NCBI GenBank assembly: GCA_029465975.1
Contig: CM055740.1
Coordinates: forward strand, 2,818,144 to 2,882,143
Length of the DNA: 64,000 bases
Direction: 5' to 3'
Source: Dallia pectoralis
Lineage: Eukaryota > Chordata > Actinopteri > Esociformes > Umbridae
Position numbers and translations under genes: made by a program. The notes under the pieces were generated by a model that was not told the DNA's origin, did no database searches, and saw nothing but the letters and a program-made list of their open reading frames with translations. Position 1 is the stretch's first letter. Each line of letters starts with the position of its first letter. Positions 21,201 to 31,023 of this stretch are shown one piece after another.

Positions 21201-23218
21201 TCTGACACAGACATTCTAGAGTATTGAGCATCTGACATAGACATTCTAGAGAATTGAGCGTCTGACACAGACATTCTAGAGTTTTGAGCGTCTGACACAT
21301 ACATTCTAGAGTTTTGAGCGTCTGACACATACATTCTAGAGTTTTGAGCGTCTGACACATACATTCTAGAGTGTGGATAGTAGGAAACTGTAGAATAGCC
21401 ATTGTCATGGTTGGTGTTCTGTGCTATAATTTCAGGGTCTCAAGAGCCAGGTCCAGGTGAAGCTGAGTATTGTGAGTTGCCCTCCAGTCACCACAGTCCT
21501 AATCAAGAGACCTGACCTCAAGTTCCAACTGGGCTTCAGTGTTCAAAATGGCATTGTGAGTTGGATGAGGGTTATAATGCATTATAAGACATGTCATGAT
21601 CTTGATGTGGGTTATAATGCATTATAAGACATGTCGTGACCATGCACGCCACACGCTTGGATCCAGTCTACACTGAAATGTGGGTCGTGATTGAACAGGT
21701 TTAGAGTTGGACGTTGTTTGACCTTGTTGTTTATCCAGATCTGCAGTCTGATGCGCGGAGGCATCGCAGAACGAGGAGGGGTGCGTGTCGGCCACAGGAT
21801 CATCGAGATAAACGGGCAGAGTGTGGTTGCCATGCCGCACGAGAAGATAGTCCAGACCCTGTCCATCTCAGTGGGTGAGGTGAGTGGTCGCTTTCAGTTA
21901 TCTGCTAGCATCCTCAACCTGGCCGCTGGGCGTGGCAGAATTAGCAGGTATTGGCCTGTGAGACCGGCTATCTACCAACCTCATGCCCTCTTGGTGAATA
22001 CATACTCCACGTCGCCAAAAGTATGTGGACACCCGAACATCACTCCTGAATGATCTTGTTGACACCCCAATCCGAAACTATGGCCATTCATATGGAGTTG
22101 ACTTTTCCTTGCCTCTGTTTTGCCTTCATAATAAAAGTCAATGTATGATGTAAATTCTTTATTTAGTGCAGAATTGCACCATCAGTATTGCGGACATTTT
22201 CAAAATATTTTCTTTGCCCGTAAAATATAAACAACAAAATTACTGTGTAAACGATCTCAGTTGCAAATGACAATTGTTCTCAATCGGCCTACCTGGTTAA
22301 TTAAAGGTTAAAAATAAATGACATTAACACTCGGCTGCCTCGCTCTCACGCTATAACGCTTCCACGGTTCTAGCACTTACAGTTGCCCGGGGCAGATCGA
22401 GTAGGAAAGACATTTCACAAACTGACTTGTTGTGGCAAAGGTGGCACCCTATGACAGTCCCATATAAAGCCACTGAGCTCTTCAGTGCCACCCATTGTAC
22501 TGCTATTGTTTGTCTATGAGGATTTAAGGACTATGTGCTGGATTAATGCATCTGTGAGCAATGGGTGTGACCGAAACACCTGAACTCGATAATTAGTTGG
22601 GTTGCTGTGGTGAGAATTTAGGTTAACCGTGTGTAACTCTTTAAGACAGAAACCCAGATTTATTTGCACAGTAGTAATGGATTATGCTTGCAAGCAGAGA
22701 GACAAACCAGTACACGACCAATGACATTTCTGAGTCACAACTTGGAAGCCTTCAGCATTTGTTTAGTAGTATTGGGTTAGGAACTGCACAGGCAGTTTTG
22801 TGTCGACAACCCATGTTTCCATCAGTTCTAGCCATTCCTACCCAGTGAACACACGTTCCTGTTTTTACCTCAACTCGTCCTAATTGTTTACAACAACAAT
22901 CACCATCTCTCTTCACAAAAGCAAAGTGTTCTCCCATTTGTTTATACCGTAATCATTATTATGGTTTATACACGCTATATTCGAATGACTGTGTTTAACC
23001 AATACATTTATCAACGATAGAATAGAAATGACCATGAATGTGTCCACATACTTTTGGCCATATATTGTGTTGTATAATCTTAGCTATTAGTGAATCGAAT
23101 GCTTTTTCACCGTCTTCCTCATCTCCTCCTTCTTCTCGGTCTCCAGATCAACATGAAGACGATGCCGGCGGTGATGTTCAGACTATTAACAGGACAGGAG
23201 ACACCGGTCTACATCTAG
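10569..23218 (+). CDS. apba2: APBA2 (X11-beta/Mint2) adaptor protein (10 coding exons)
   Basis: Neuronal adaptor whose PTB domain binds the APP cytoplasmic tail and whose PDZ domains tether synaptic and trafficking partners. Exons: 10569-13808, 14526-14655, 14791-14936, 15515-15601, 17142-17330, 18705-18884, 19337-19549, 21436-21555, 21739-21879, 23147-23218. They total 4,518 nt (1,505 aa) with all phases consistent. PTB spans about residues 1126-1320 (FAANYLGSTQL, DLFIST, MICYVFES). PDZ1 is about 1325-1410 (ESLGVVIVESGWG) and PDZ2 about 1416-1490 (QLGFSVQNG). The C-terminus PVYI matches the family tail that can fold onto PDZ1. Residues such as GPAARSG, VSCPPVTTVLIKRPD and RLLTGQETP favour APBA2 over APBA1. 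Odd points: exon 1 encodes 1,080 residues, while human APBA2 is 749 aa in all; it is acidic with internal repeats, then Pro/Ser/Gln-rich. The basic microexon segment (KAAKIKKKA-like) of some mammalian forms was not found. Confidence 0.93.
11373..11567 (+). repeat. apba2: Coding 24-bp repeat: eight 8-residue EDGTYVE-like units in apba2
   Basis: Residues 269-333 of the apba2 product are eight tandem 8-residue units of the type EDGxYxEx (EDGLYLEH, DDGTYVEC, EDGAYEEY, EDGTYVRL and so on). They follow an acidic run. The tyrosines are spaced exactly eight residues apart. A second coding repeat, EETGKVEA/EEVTGKVEG, lies at about residues 424-460 (11838-11945). Confidence 0.9.
13976..14171. mobile_element. 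Short non-autonomous DNA transposon (MITE-like) in apba2 intron 1
   Basis: The left end CAGTGGTTCCCGACTCCAG and the right end GATCAGAGTTGAGAACTACTG are imperfect inverted complements about 195 bp apart, with no coding capacity. The pattern resembles abundant fish hAT-type MITEs. Family assignment is from memory. Confidence 0.6.
14359..14420. repeat. 14-bp minisatellite, 4 copies
   Basis: TTCAACTGCAAATG is repeated four times in apba2 intron 1. Confidence 0.85.
14944..15252. repeat. Two GT microsatellites in one apba2 intron
   Basis: GT runs at about 14961-14995 and 15162-15250, between the exons ending 14936 and starting 15515. The 165 bp between them is unremarkable. Confidence 0.85.
15632..15770 (+). 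repeat. 33-bp splice-acceptor minisatellite, part upstream of the retrotransposon
   Basis: The unit runs GAAACTCTTATGGACAG, then TGTATTTATTCCTCAG. It encodes ETLMDSVFIPQ in the apba2 frame. Candidate acceptor AGs end at 15661, 15694, 15727 and 15760. The array continues at 17011 after the inserted element. Confidence 0.93.
15771..16982 (+). CDS. RTE-type reverse transcriptase, partial ORF2
   Basis: About 403 codons without a stop from the truncation point to TAA. Visible reverse transcriptase motifs in order: GFRPGRGTTDQ, FVDLEKAYDRVPRDLL (first catalytic Asp), GLRQGCALSPILF, and LLFADDVVLMAS with the catalytic FADD box. A connection/C-terminal region follows with YLGVLF, LTYGHESWVMTER and WFGHLVRMPPGRLP. 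The endonuclease and the start of the fingers are missing, so the copy cannot move itself. The open frame suggests a fairly recent insertion. Confidence 0.88.
   Translation, partial: VEPQIEEEQCGFRPGRGTTDQLFTLARILEGAWEYAHPVYMCFVDLEKAYDRVPRDLLWEVLREYGVRGSLLRAIQSLYAQSMSCVRVLGSKSDSFPVGVGLRQGCALSPILFVIFMDRISRRSHGGEGFPFGGLMVTSLLFADDVVLMASSVGDLQHSLDRFAAECEAAGMRVSTSKSEAMTLSRKPVECLLRVGNESLLQVKEFKYLGVLFASEGTMEREFGRRIGAAGAVLHSLHRTVVTKRELSRKAKLSIYRSIFVPTLTYGHESWVMTERTRSRVQAAEMGFLRKVAGLSLRDRVRSSVIREELGVEPLLLCIERSQLRWFGHLVRMPPGRLPREVFQARPAGRRPRGRPRTRWRDYISTLAWERLGIPQSELANVAREREVWGPLLELLPPRPDPG
15771..17010 (+). mobile_element. 5'-truncated RTE/Rex3-like non-LTR retrotransposon
   Basis: 1,240 bp inserted into the 33-bp array and flanked by the direct repeat AAACTCTTA (15762-15770 and 17011-17019), which is consistent with a target-site duplication. 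The 5' end is truncated inside the reverse transcriptase. The very short 3' tail after the stop has GAAGATGAAGAATGAAG, like the short GATG-type tails of fish Rex3/RTE elements. Clade assignment is from recalled family features. Confidence 0.85.
17011..17160 (+). repeat. 33-bp splice-acceptor minisatellite, part leading into the apba2 exon
   Basis: Same unit as 15632-15770. Acceptor AGs end at 17042, 17075, 17108 and 17141. The 17141 AG precedes the last copy, whose first 19 nt merge into the PTB exon (17142-17330). Upstream copies are in frame and stop-free. Confidence 0.93.
17650..18660 (+). repeat. 20-bp pyrimidine-rich minisatellite, about 48 copies
   Basis: The unit is CTCTGACCACTCCTCTCTTC with variants (CCGCTGACC, CTATTCC). 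It fills most of the apba2 intron 17331-18704 and ends about 45 nt before the acceptor. Every unit has CTGAC or CTGGC/CTAAC followed by pyrimidines, and none contains AG. Confidence 0.93.
19070..19335 (+). repeat. CTGT/CTCT-rich simple sequence before the PDZ1 exon
   Basis: Degenerate CTGTCTGTTTCTGTCTC-type repeats about 265 bp long, directly upstream of the apba2 acceptor at 19335-19336. They serve as an unusually long pyrimidine tract. Confidence 0.75.
19550..21435. other. Large apba2 intron, mostly unassigned
   Basis: No gene recognised. A stretch at about 20150-20390 could be a decayed Tc1-like transposase (SNLSDFERG-like on the plus strand), but stops interrupt it and I am not confident. 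The 30-bp array is listed separately. Confidence 0.4.
21178..21375. repeat. 30-bp minisatellite, about 6 copies
   Basis: The unit contains TTTTGAGCGTCTGACACATA followed by CATTCTAGAG. The first copies are more diverged. It lies 60 bp upstream of the apba2 PDZ2 exon. Confidence 0.88.
22003..23075. mobile_element. DNA transposon remnant in the last apba2 intron, with internal insertions
   Basis: Terminal inverted repeats are GCCAAAAGTATGTGGACAC near 22013 and GTGTCCACATACTTTTGGC near 23039. Interior blocks (for example GACTTGTTGTGGCAAAGGTGG at 22424) resemble a common non-autonomous fish element I recall. A SINE/LINE-type tail (CCTACCTGGTTAATTAAAGG) at about 22290 suggests another element inserted inside. 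No transposase frame was seen. Confidence 0.65.
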
Positions 23219-25958
23219 TCTCTACTCTGCTCCTCCCTCCTGAGCCTGCAGGCCCCGCCCCTCATTTTGCCCGCCCTCCAGCTTCCCCTATAGGGCTCAT
23301 GCGCTACACATTTGGAAAAAGCTACTGGTTGTTGTGTTTCCAAACATTGAATTGGTATCAACATCTCTATAGTGAATTGTGGATTCAAAAGATTCGAAAA
23401 CGCTCCCGTTAACTTTTTAAACAGTGATTTATAATCTTTTTAACGAACGGTTCACCATAGAGTAATTAATAATCAATAATTGTGGATGGAGAGACAAAGC
23501 CTTATTCCCTGTGTAGTTCTCTACTTTTGACCTCTGCTCATTTGGGAAGCACCCATTTAATACGCATTTCATCTGTGTGTGTGGGAGAAGATTAGGGACA
23601 GGCTGGCAATAGCCAATGGAATGGGGGCCTCTGACCTTCTCAACCAATAGGTTTTCAGAAGGAGGTCTGGAGAGAGGATGCAAGCAATTGAAGGGTACAA
23701 GATGGCACTTTAATTTTTTTTTAATGCTTTTTTATTTTGGTTATCATCCCTAATTAATTCCGTACATGGCCAGAATGGTTTGAGATGAAAACTACACATG
23801 CTGTCTTTAGGGAGTCTGGTATTTACAGTATCAGGCCACAGTCACTTTTCACAAATTTCGCCTTTTGTTTCCGAACTTCATCCTCGTTGTATGTTAATAC
23901 TGTGCCGGGCTCTGTGGTTTTACTGTAGTTGGGTTGTAGGGCTGCAGCGAATGTGCCACGACGGTGTGGGCATTGTAATGTATACTGGGGGCTTGTCTTT
24001 CAGTGTCCTTCGATTGTTAAAATGTCAGCAGGGGTGTTTAATCCACCCCTCACGTGTTAGAACAACACACTCACGTATGTGATGACTGTGATGACAATAG
24101 AGTGCCTCCAGAAAGTCCACGTCCCCCAGATGTTGACATGTGGTCCCAGCGATACCTCACAGAGCAACGCTTTAATGTGAGAAGTTATCTAACGACGTAG
24201 TCACATGCCCGGTCGAAATTAGTGAAAATGCAATCCTTGTTTTAACAGGGTGGACAGGTGGGAATCAGTGGATGGGGGGCGTGCCCTGATCAGTGGATGG
24301 GGGGCGTGCCCTAATCAGTGGATGGGGGGCGTGCCCTAATTTATGGAACTATCGGGGACTGACACGACAAAATGTGTCAAAAGTTCAAAGGGATATGAAC
24401 TTCCTACGGGCGTTGTCTGTTGTAACTCACGAGGTGGATACAAAGCCAACCCTCAAACTTATTGCCAGAATACGGTTCTGGGCCAGGCTCTATGTCGTGT
24501 ATGTCATGTAGGTCATGCATGTAATGTTTAAATTAAGGAAATCCTAGCCTGCTCTGGTGATGTCGCCTGTCATACCACGACACGACCTCAGACCATCCGA
24601 GTCGGAGATGCAGCACAAACCGATCTCTCACCGGCTTGGAGATTATCGTAATCAGGTACGACGTTTCGAAAAGGAATCGGCCCTCACTAAAAGATGCCCA
24701 TTCATGATAACTACCCACGCAGTAGCTCACGTTTATGGACACTGTCATGCCTCCATCCTCCCGCTAGGGTTAGCGACATGTTATGGCAACGCTGAAGGCC
24801 AAAGATATAACCTGGAACGAAATGTGCCGCGTCCTAAATGTCACCGTCGGCCCTGCATACCATATATCAAATGTAATGCCCATATTAAGGCGACATGGTG
24901 CTGTTTGGGACGCATGTCAGTGTACGAGAACATGTGAACTTGTATATAGCTGTATGAATGCGTTGACGAAACGACTACTCTGTGACTCACTGAGAAAAGA
25001 ATCCAATTATGGCGCCTGTTACTGCTTGCCAATGATTTTACATTTTTTTATTAATCGCATTCAACTGCTTTCCAAATGGGGTTTAATTGGATGACATCTG
25101 TGACACGCAGGGATGAAAATCCACATCTGGGGTTCTTAGGATGGAGTATTCACACATCTCTGGACACCGTTGTTTGTTCCGTTCTGTAGTAAACGTGTCT
25201 ATTCTGCAAACCTTTCCCCAAATCATATTTTTTTCAAGAAAAATTCTTGCTCATTTCATGCAGATTTAACATTCTCTTTTATTTCCTTTGAAGGGTGGTG
25301 AGGGAGGGGGGATGGGCTTAGCATAATTTCGAAACACAAAACTAAACTCTTATGTTTATTAGCGAAGAAGCTAACCAACAAAAGGTTTGAATACCTGGCT
25401 CAATGACGCTTACAAAATAAAATCTGAAAAAACATTGGTTTCTTTGTGGGGTTTTTTCACAATTCGACATAAATAGAACACAATATTGACATATGGTATT
25501 GACAGTACAACACAGTAAACATGGTATTAACAGGAGAACCCTATGTACAAACATTATTTACATATTAATAGTGCAGTAGATATGAAAAGTCCACAAAGAT
25601 ATTCATAGTTCAAGTAAAACAAACATTTTTCTGGTGAATGCGATCACGATAGATTTTTCAAGTTGACTAAATTTCGTTTGGTATGGCTTGATCACTGTTT
25701 CAGCATGAACTTCGCAGAATCATGTCACTAGTCCACCACTAAAAACAGACCTATAAACGACAACGCAAGCATTAGTCGTTGGACAAATTCTGCGTGGAAG
25801 TCGAACTGCACTGCTCTGCTATATTAATTAGCCGTATCACATCACCTAAAACCGAGACTAGAACCCAGGACCTCTGTCTTGCAAAAACACATGACCATCT
25901 ACATTTGCGACAACTTAACCAAATGCACTGCTGGTGGAGACGTGTAAACGTGGATCCT
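23219..25958. other. apba2/duoxa convergent intergenic region
   Basis: Holds the 3' UTRs of both convergent genes. I see no additional gene. A 25-bp unit is tandemly repeated three times at 24264-24338 (AATCAGTGGATGGGGGGC core). Short reading frames at 24557-25094 have no recognisable domain. Confidence 0.5.
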
Positions 25959-28782
25959 TTATAAGCGGACCGACAGCTCTTTGAGGGATGTTTGTTTGAT
26001 GGCTTTCCCCAAGTCATCCTGGAACACACAAGAAGACAATACTTGTATTTACTGTTCAAACAAAAACAGCACTTTGTTCACAAAAAATGTCCTTGAACTT
26101 CTAGTAACCCTAGCTCTGGTCCAGGGGGTTGTTGGTTTAGACCAGAGCTAAACCAACAACACCCTGGACCAGAGCTAAACCAACAACACCCTGGACCAGA
26201 GCTAAACCAACACCAGTTTTTAAACAAAGACCTCCATACCGTGATGGTGCTGACTCCAGTTAGGAAGTTTGAGTTCAGGTACCCTTCTCCGAAGTAAACA
26301 TCATCTTCCTCATTGTCAACCCCAACACTAAATGCCTCTCTTATCCTCTCTGGGATCAGCCAATCCAGGACCACCACGATCACTCCTATTAGCAAACACA
26401 GCACACCTGCAAAAAACAACAAGGAGGACTCACTCAGCAGTTGCCTGAATTTAAAGTGATACAAGTACATTTACAGTCATTTGGCAGAAGTACAGGGCGG
26501 TGTCTGATATAGGGCTCCATTCAGGGAATAGGGTGCAGTTTGGAACACTGCCCCCTCCTGGTAGATGTCTCCTCAGCAGCTTACCCGTGGCCAGCGCCAA
26601 CCAGAACGACCCACTGTATTCCGTCTGAAAGGCTCCCGTGGTGCCAACGGTGAACATGCATGTGGGCAGGTTCATGATGGTAGAGAAGGAGGCCATCGAG
26701 AAGAAGATGAAGGCGGCGGTGACCACCATCATGTAGCCGGCATACAGGATGACCGGCATGGAGAACAGCACGTTGGCCACCAGCCAGCAGCAAAATGCCG
26801 TCCTGTGGAGGCGAAGGAATGGCAGAGAACAACTGGCTTAGTTATGCACAGCGGTGGTGGTGGATGTGGTGGTGGTGGATGTGGTGGTGGTGGATGTGGT
26901 GGTGGATGTGGTGGTGGTGGATGTGGTGGTGGTGGATGTGGTGGTGGTGGATGTGGTGGTGGTGGATGTGGTGGTGGATGTGGTGGTGGTGGATGTGGTG
27001 GTGGATGTGGTGGTGGTGGATGTGGTGGTGGTGGATGTGGTGGTGGCGGGATGTGGTGGATGTGGTGGTGGTGGATGTGGTGGTGGTGGATGTGGTGGTG
27101 GTGGATGTGGTGGTGGTGGATGTGGTGGTGGTGGATGTGGTGGTGGATGTGGTGGTGGATGTGGTGGTGGTGGTGGTGGTGGTGGATGTGGTGGTGGATG
27201 TGGTGGTGGTGGATGTGGTGGTGGTGGATGTGGTGGATGTGGTGGGGGATGTGGTGGTGGTGGCTGGTGTGGTGGCTGGTGTGGTGACAGAGCCGCCACA
27301 CTCAGACACCGTCAGCTGTGGAGTGTGCATGTCGGTCTGGTTGTCTTACCAGAGGGTGGATGAGGCGTATTGGCCCGAGTGTCTGTACTGGTAGATGAGG
27401 CCGCATGGACTGTTCAGGGTGAACTTCTCAGCGATGTAGAGGATCGGGTTAGGCAGGCCTTTCACCAGGGCCTTCTCATACTCCTCATCGGTGTCCTGCC
27501 ACTTAAACATTTCGTTGTAGTTGATGGTTTCGTTGAGTTGGTTCACTGGATTCCCTGGAGGGGCGGAGAGGACCACATGGGCTGAGGTCAGGGTTTTTTC
27601 GTGCAGGCATTACTTCTTCTTATGTGACTGAACCGATTAAATGTATGTTAAATTGGACTGGCAACGCTTCAATGTTTTACATTTAGCACAAATCTAGCAC
27701 AAATAGAATCATGAATCGCCAGAAATCTAATAGATTCATAATCGTGAAGCACATACGAGTCCATCTTTAAATGTGTGTCGATGAGGTACTGCCTTATGCT
27801 CATTTACAACAAACACCGTGATCTTCTAACTTTGCATGTCTCTGGGCTCACCTCTTAAAGTAATGTTAATGCCATACAGTCCAACATGCAGCCCCAGTTC
27901 AGCATCCACCTCCTCACTGCTGAAGGACTTGTAGGTGGTGCTGGTGGAGGCTTGGGCCTCGGCCCAGTCACTGGTGAAATTCAGGGCTGAGGTGACATGA
28001 AACAAAAATGTTATGAATGGGCAATAGAATTAATTATTTGTTTAAACGAGTTGGAGACAATTTGAAATGTGTACATGCATATACTAGGGCGCTCCGATAT
28101 ACGCTTAACCCAAGAGGGAGGGGTGACAGCCATTATAAATGCATGTCAACAAAACAATGGAATTGTTAATTTTTATTGCATAGTGTGGTCAGTTATTATA
28201 AAATTAGGTAATAAAACTTTAGGACTCATGTTCATTTCCTTGTGTTGCAATTGGCGTGTCGTTGGGATTTTAGCTCGGTACTCACCCACTATCACAACGC
28301 CAATAAACAAACTGAGGATGATTCTGAACGTCCAGAGCACTCTCTAGAATAGAAAGTTTGAGAAAACATGTCAGAAAACACGTATACGCCCTGACCTTGA
28401 ACCTACTGACCCATCTCATATCTTTAAAGTGTTCAAAAATGTCTATCAATTTCATCTTATTCTCGTTCTATGGGAAAGTAATAGGACTAGGTCAATATGT
28501 ATTCTTAGATTAAATATCTGCTCACATGCTACCGTATAGGCATGGAGCCAAATAAGTGTCAAGATATTAATTGATCGTTTTCCTTTCGGCACTAATTTCA
28601 CCCCATTGAGTTTGAGACTGTTTGGTCATACTCACCGACTTGCCTCTGATTCCTGGCAGAATTAGAAGGAAGGTGACCACTAGGACCAGGAAGACCAGGA
28701 TAACAGTGAGGAGTTGGGTGCTAAAGATGAAAGAGGTCCTTTGTAGGGGGTAGAACGGGTAAATGTCATCGTAGAACGTCAT
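25959..28782 (-). CDS. duoxa: DUOXA, dual oxidase maturation factor (7 coding exons)
   Basis: ER-to-membrane partner of dual oxidase, needed for its folding, ER exit and peroxide output. Exons in transcript order: 28782-28636, 28343-28286, 27986-27852, 27554-27350, 26802-26585, 26406-26240, 26018-25959. They total 990 nt (329 aa; human DUOXA1 is 343), in phase throughout. Hydrophobic helices: about residues 22-43 (VILVFLVLVVTFLLIL), 51-70 (FRIILSLFIGVVIVG), 185-230 (two segments including VLFSMPVILYAGYMM) and 255-270 (LLIGVIVVVLDWL). Family motifs: LPGIRGK, ALNFTSDW, YGINITL, NETINYNE, SPCGLIYQY. N-glycosylation sequons NFT, NIT and NET lie in the large extracellular loop. The tail is short and charged. 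It is head-to-head with duox. Intron 4 carries a long GGT-rich array. Confidence 0.94.
26110..26215. repeat. 27-bp tandem repeat with an inverted copy (hairpin-forming)
   Basis: ACCAGAGCTAAACCAAC starts at 26141, 26168 and 26195 (27-bp period). An inverted copy (AGCTCTGGTCCAGGGGGTTG) directly precedes it at 26111. It lies inside a duoxa intron. Confidence 0.85.
26855..27275. repeat. GGTGGTGGATGT-type array in duoxa intron 4
   Basis: About 420 bp of GGT and GAT triplets and 9/12-mers (GGTGGTGGATGTGGT). It yields spurious poly-Gly, His or Trp frames in all phases. The G-rich strand is the template strand of duoxa. Confidence 0.93.
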
Positions 28783-31023
28783 CTTAACTCAGGATCTCAG
28801 GGAACTAAAGGCGAGACCAGACAGTGTGACAGAGAGACAGTGTTAGAGTGGAGAGCAGCATGTCTCAGTTACTGCCTAGAGATAAAGAGATACAGAGATA
28901 AAGGAATACAGTAGAAATCCCATTAGTGCCCAACTGTATAGTCTGACAGTGATAGACAACCCAGGTGCTGCTGGGACACGGGCACTGATTATGATTCAAA
29001 CTACCTGGAGGACCAGGTGTGACTCAATGTGGCCGAGCGGCATTCTGGGAACAGGCTTCTCTATCACTGCGGTATGGGAAAACATGGATTTCTGAGTGAA
29101 GACAAATGTCGCTAATAACACATTTATTGTAAATCGATGATAATGAATATTATTATTGCAGTTGTTTAGGTATTAAAAAATAGAAATCTTGCTTGTGCAT
29201 TTGACAGTTTATTAATTTAGCGTCTCCCATTTCCCTGAGCGACTAACATACATGACATACATTCAGAATCCATAGTCCTTTACAATTAAGTGACCTTTTG
29301 CAGGGAAGTAGAGGGGATTGAGGTTGGAAGCTAAAGGAGATTAGGTGACCATGACGATATGAGAGCCTGGGGAGATTGCCCAGCGCACCGGGGTTAACTC
29401 CCTGACCACCATGATGTGTCACAGGATCTCTGGTGACCGCAGAGAGCCAGGACACTCATCACGACCTGACCAAAATACACTCGATCTACGCTGGGAGTCA
29501 ATGTGCACTGGAGCGCTATAGGCACTTAACCCAAATGGTTCCTGTAGTTTGCCTTAGATAAGAGCGTCTGCTGAAATAACTTACAAATAAAAATATAATT
29601 ATACACCTGAACCTCCTTTTGTGTTATGCTCATCGTCAATCATCAATAGAAATGTTTTTGTTGTAATCTGATAATCTCCAGGGAGACAAAAGAAAGACTT
29701 TAAATCTTCAAAATCATGTTTTCAAAAGGCAAGTTTGGACTCGATAAATCCCCTTATGGCTAATTTGTTAACTTTGTGGTTGCCCAAAACTTTTCCTCAA
29801 GGATTGTTTTGGTTGTTTGGTTGTTTTGTTTGACACTGCAGATGTGGTCTACATACAACAAGCACAATTACTTTTCTATTCGTATTACGAAACTCCGTAA
29901 GAAAGGATCTGATTCTGCAATAGACAGGATTTAAAACACTGTAATAGCACTTAAAGGCTTTAATGCTCTGAGGCATTGCAAAACTCTTGCCACAAACCCA
30001 ATGACATGTTTTTCAAAACACCTGCTGATTAATATTCCAGTAGGCTACACCTGTCACACATCTATGTCCACACTCTCACATCTCTGCTCTTCAATGCTCC
30101 AACTAAATCAAAGTTTTGTCTTTACTTAGGGCATGGCAACACAGATACAGAAAAGTTTTACTGAAACAGATCACTTAATTTTAATCACGGCAGGCTCAAT
30201 TAATGTAGCATAAGAAGTGCTTTAGGACCCACTCTGTTGAGACTGAGAAGAGAGCATATAAACTAAACAAGGTACAGTATCTTCAGTCTGTGAAGTAAAA
30301 CAAATCTCAATTTGGAGCAAATTTAAAAAATAAAAAAAGAAGAAAAAAAACATAAAATAGGTAAACGCATCAAAACACTTAAACCTTCCTAAAAGCTCTA
30401 TCTCTGTAATTATAGTACCTGGGCATTGTATTAACGCCCCAAATAAATCATCTAATTGTTCAGAATAAAGCTTACCTGAATGTCTGAAAAAGATGCGCAG
30501 TCAAGACTGATGCACTAGGATGAGAATAACGAAGGTCAACGCGATATACTTTTATACCCGCGACCCGCACACACGTTTTCTTGTGTTGCAATAATTGGTA
30601 TTCTTTGAAACGGAGGTGTGTGAAACGGTTATGACCATTCATATAAGGAAACGCATGTGCCAGTCTATTATGAGAGGTTGGGTCATATACACCCGGCTGT
30701 CCTCACCCCTCACCACCACTATTTTGCTGACAGTTTTTATTCTAAATCCCAACTCGGATTGTTTAATTGTGAAATTTCCAGCTGAAAATCGGGTGAGTTC
30801 ACATAAAACTGTGTTGTTTCTTGTTGACAGCCTACAAACGTAACTGTTCTCTGCATTGTCGGTCACAATTTAATCATCATTTAAATATTGCATTAATCGC
30901 ATAAGTTCTAGTGTTGCTTTTTGTACCTTACTTGCTCTTTCCACACCAGTAGGCGACCCCTTGAACCCCCTTGACCGTATCGGACTTGGGCTCTAACTGC
31001 TGAGTTGCATCTCATCCGCATCA
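28783..31023. promoter_or_regulatory. duoxa/duox bidirectional intergenic region
   Basis: About 2.2 kb separates the two start codons. On the minus strand, a TATA box followed by CATTCAG|GTAAGC near 30478 suggests a non-coding first duoxa exon. An acceptor at 28805-28806 would then give a 5' UTR of 22 nt in the ATG exon. I did not find a clear TATA box for duox. No other gene is visible. Confidence 0.6.
30549..30556 (-). promoter_or_regulatory. duoxa: Candidate TATA box of duoxa
   Basis: TATAAAAG on the minus strand, about 70 nt upstream of a good donor (CAG|GTAAGC, exon end at about 30478). This fits a short non-coding first exon. Inferred. Confidence 0.55.

Noticed and set aside
10569..23218. 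Assignment as APBA1 rather than APBA2
   Set aside because: Diagnostic stretches (GPAARSG, VSCPPVTTVLIKRPD, RLLTGQETP) match APBA2 as I recall it. A tree would settle it.
24557..25094. Two overlapping frames of 103-126 aa
   Set aside because: No family resemblance, no splice partners and no conserved motif that I can recognise.
26729..27394. Poly-Gly/Cys, poly-Trp/Met, His-rich and Pro-rich frames
   Set aside because: All six frames stay open because the GGTGGTGGATGT array lacks stops; it lies in a duoxa intron.
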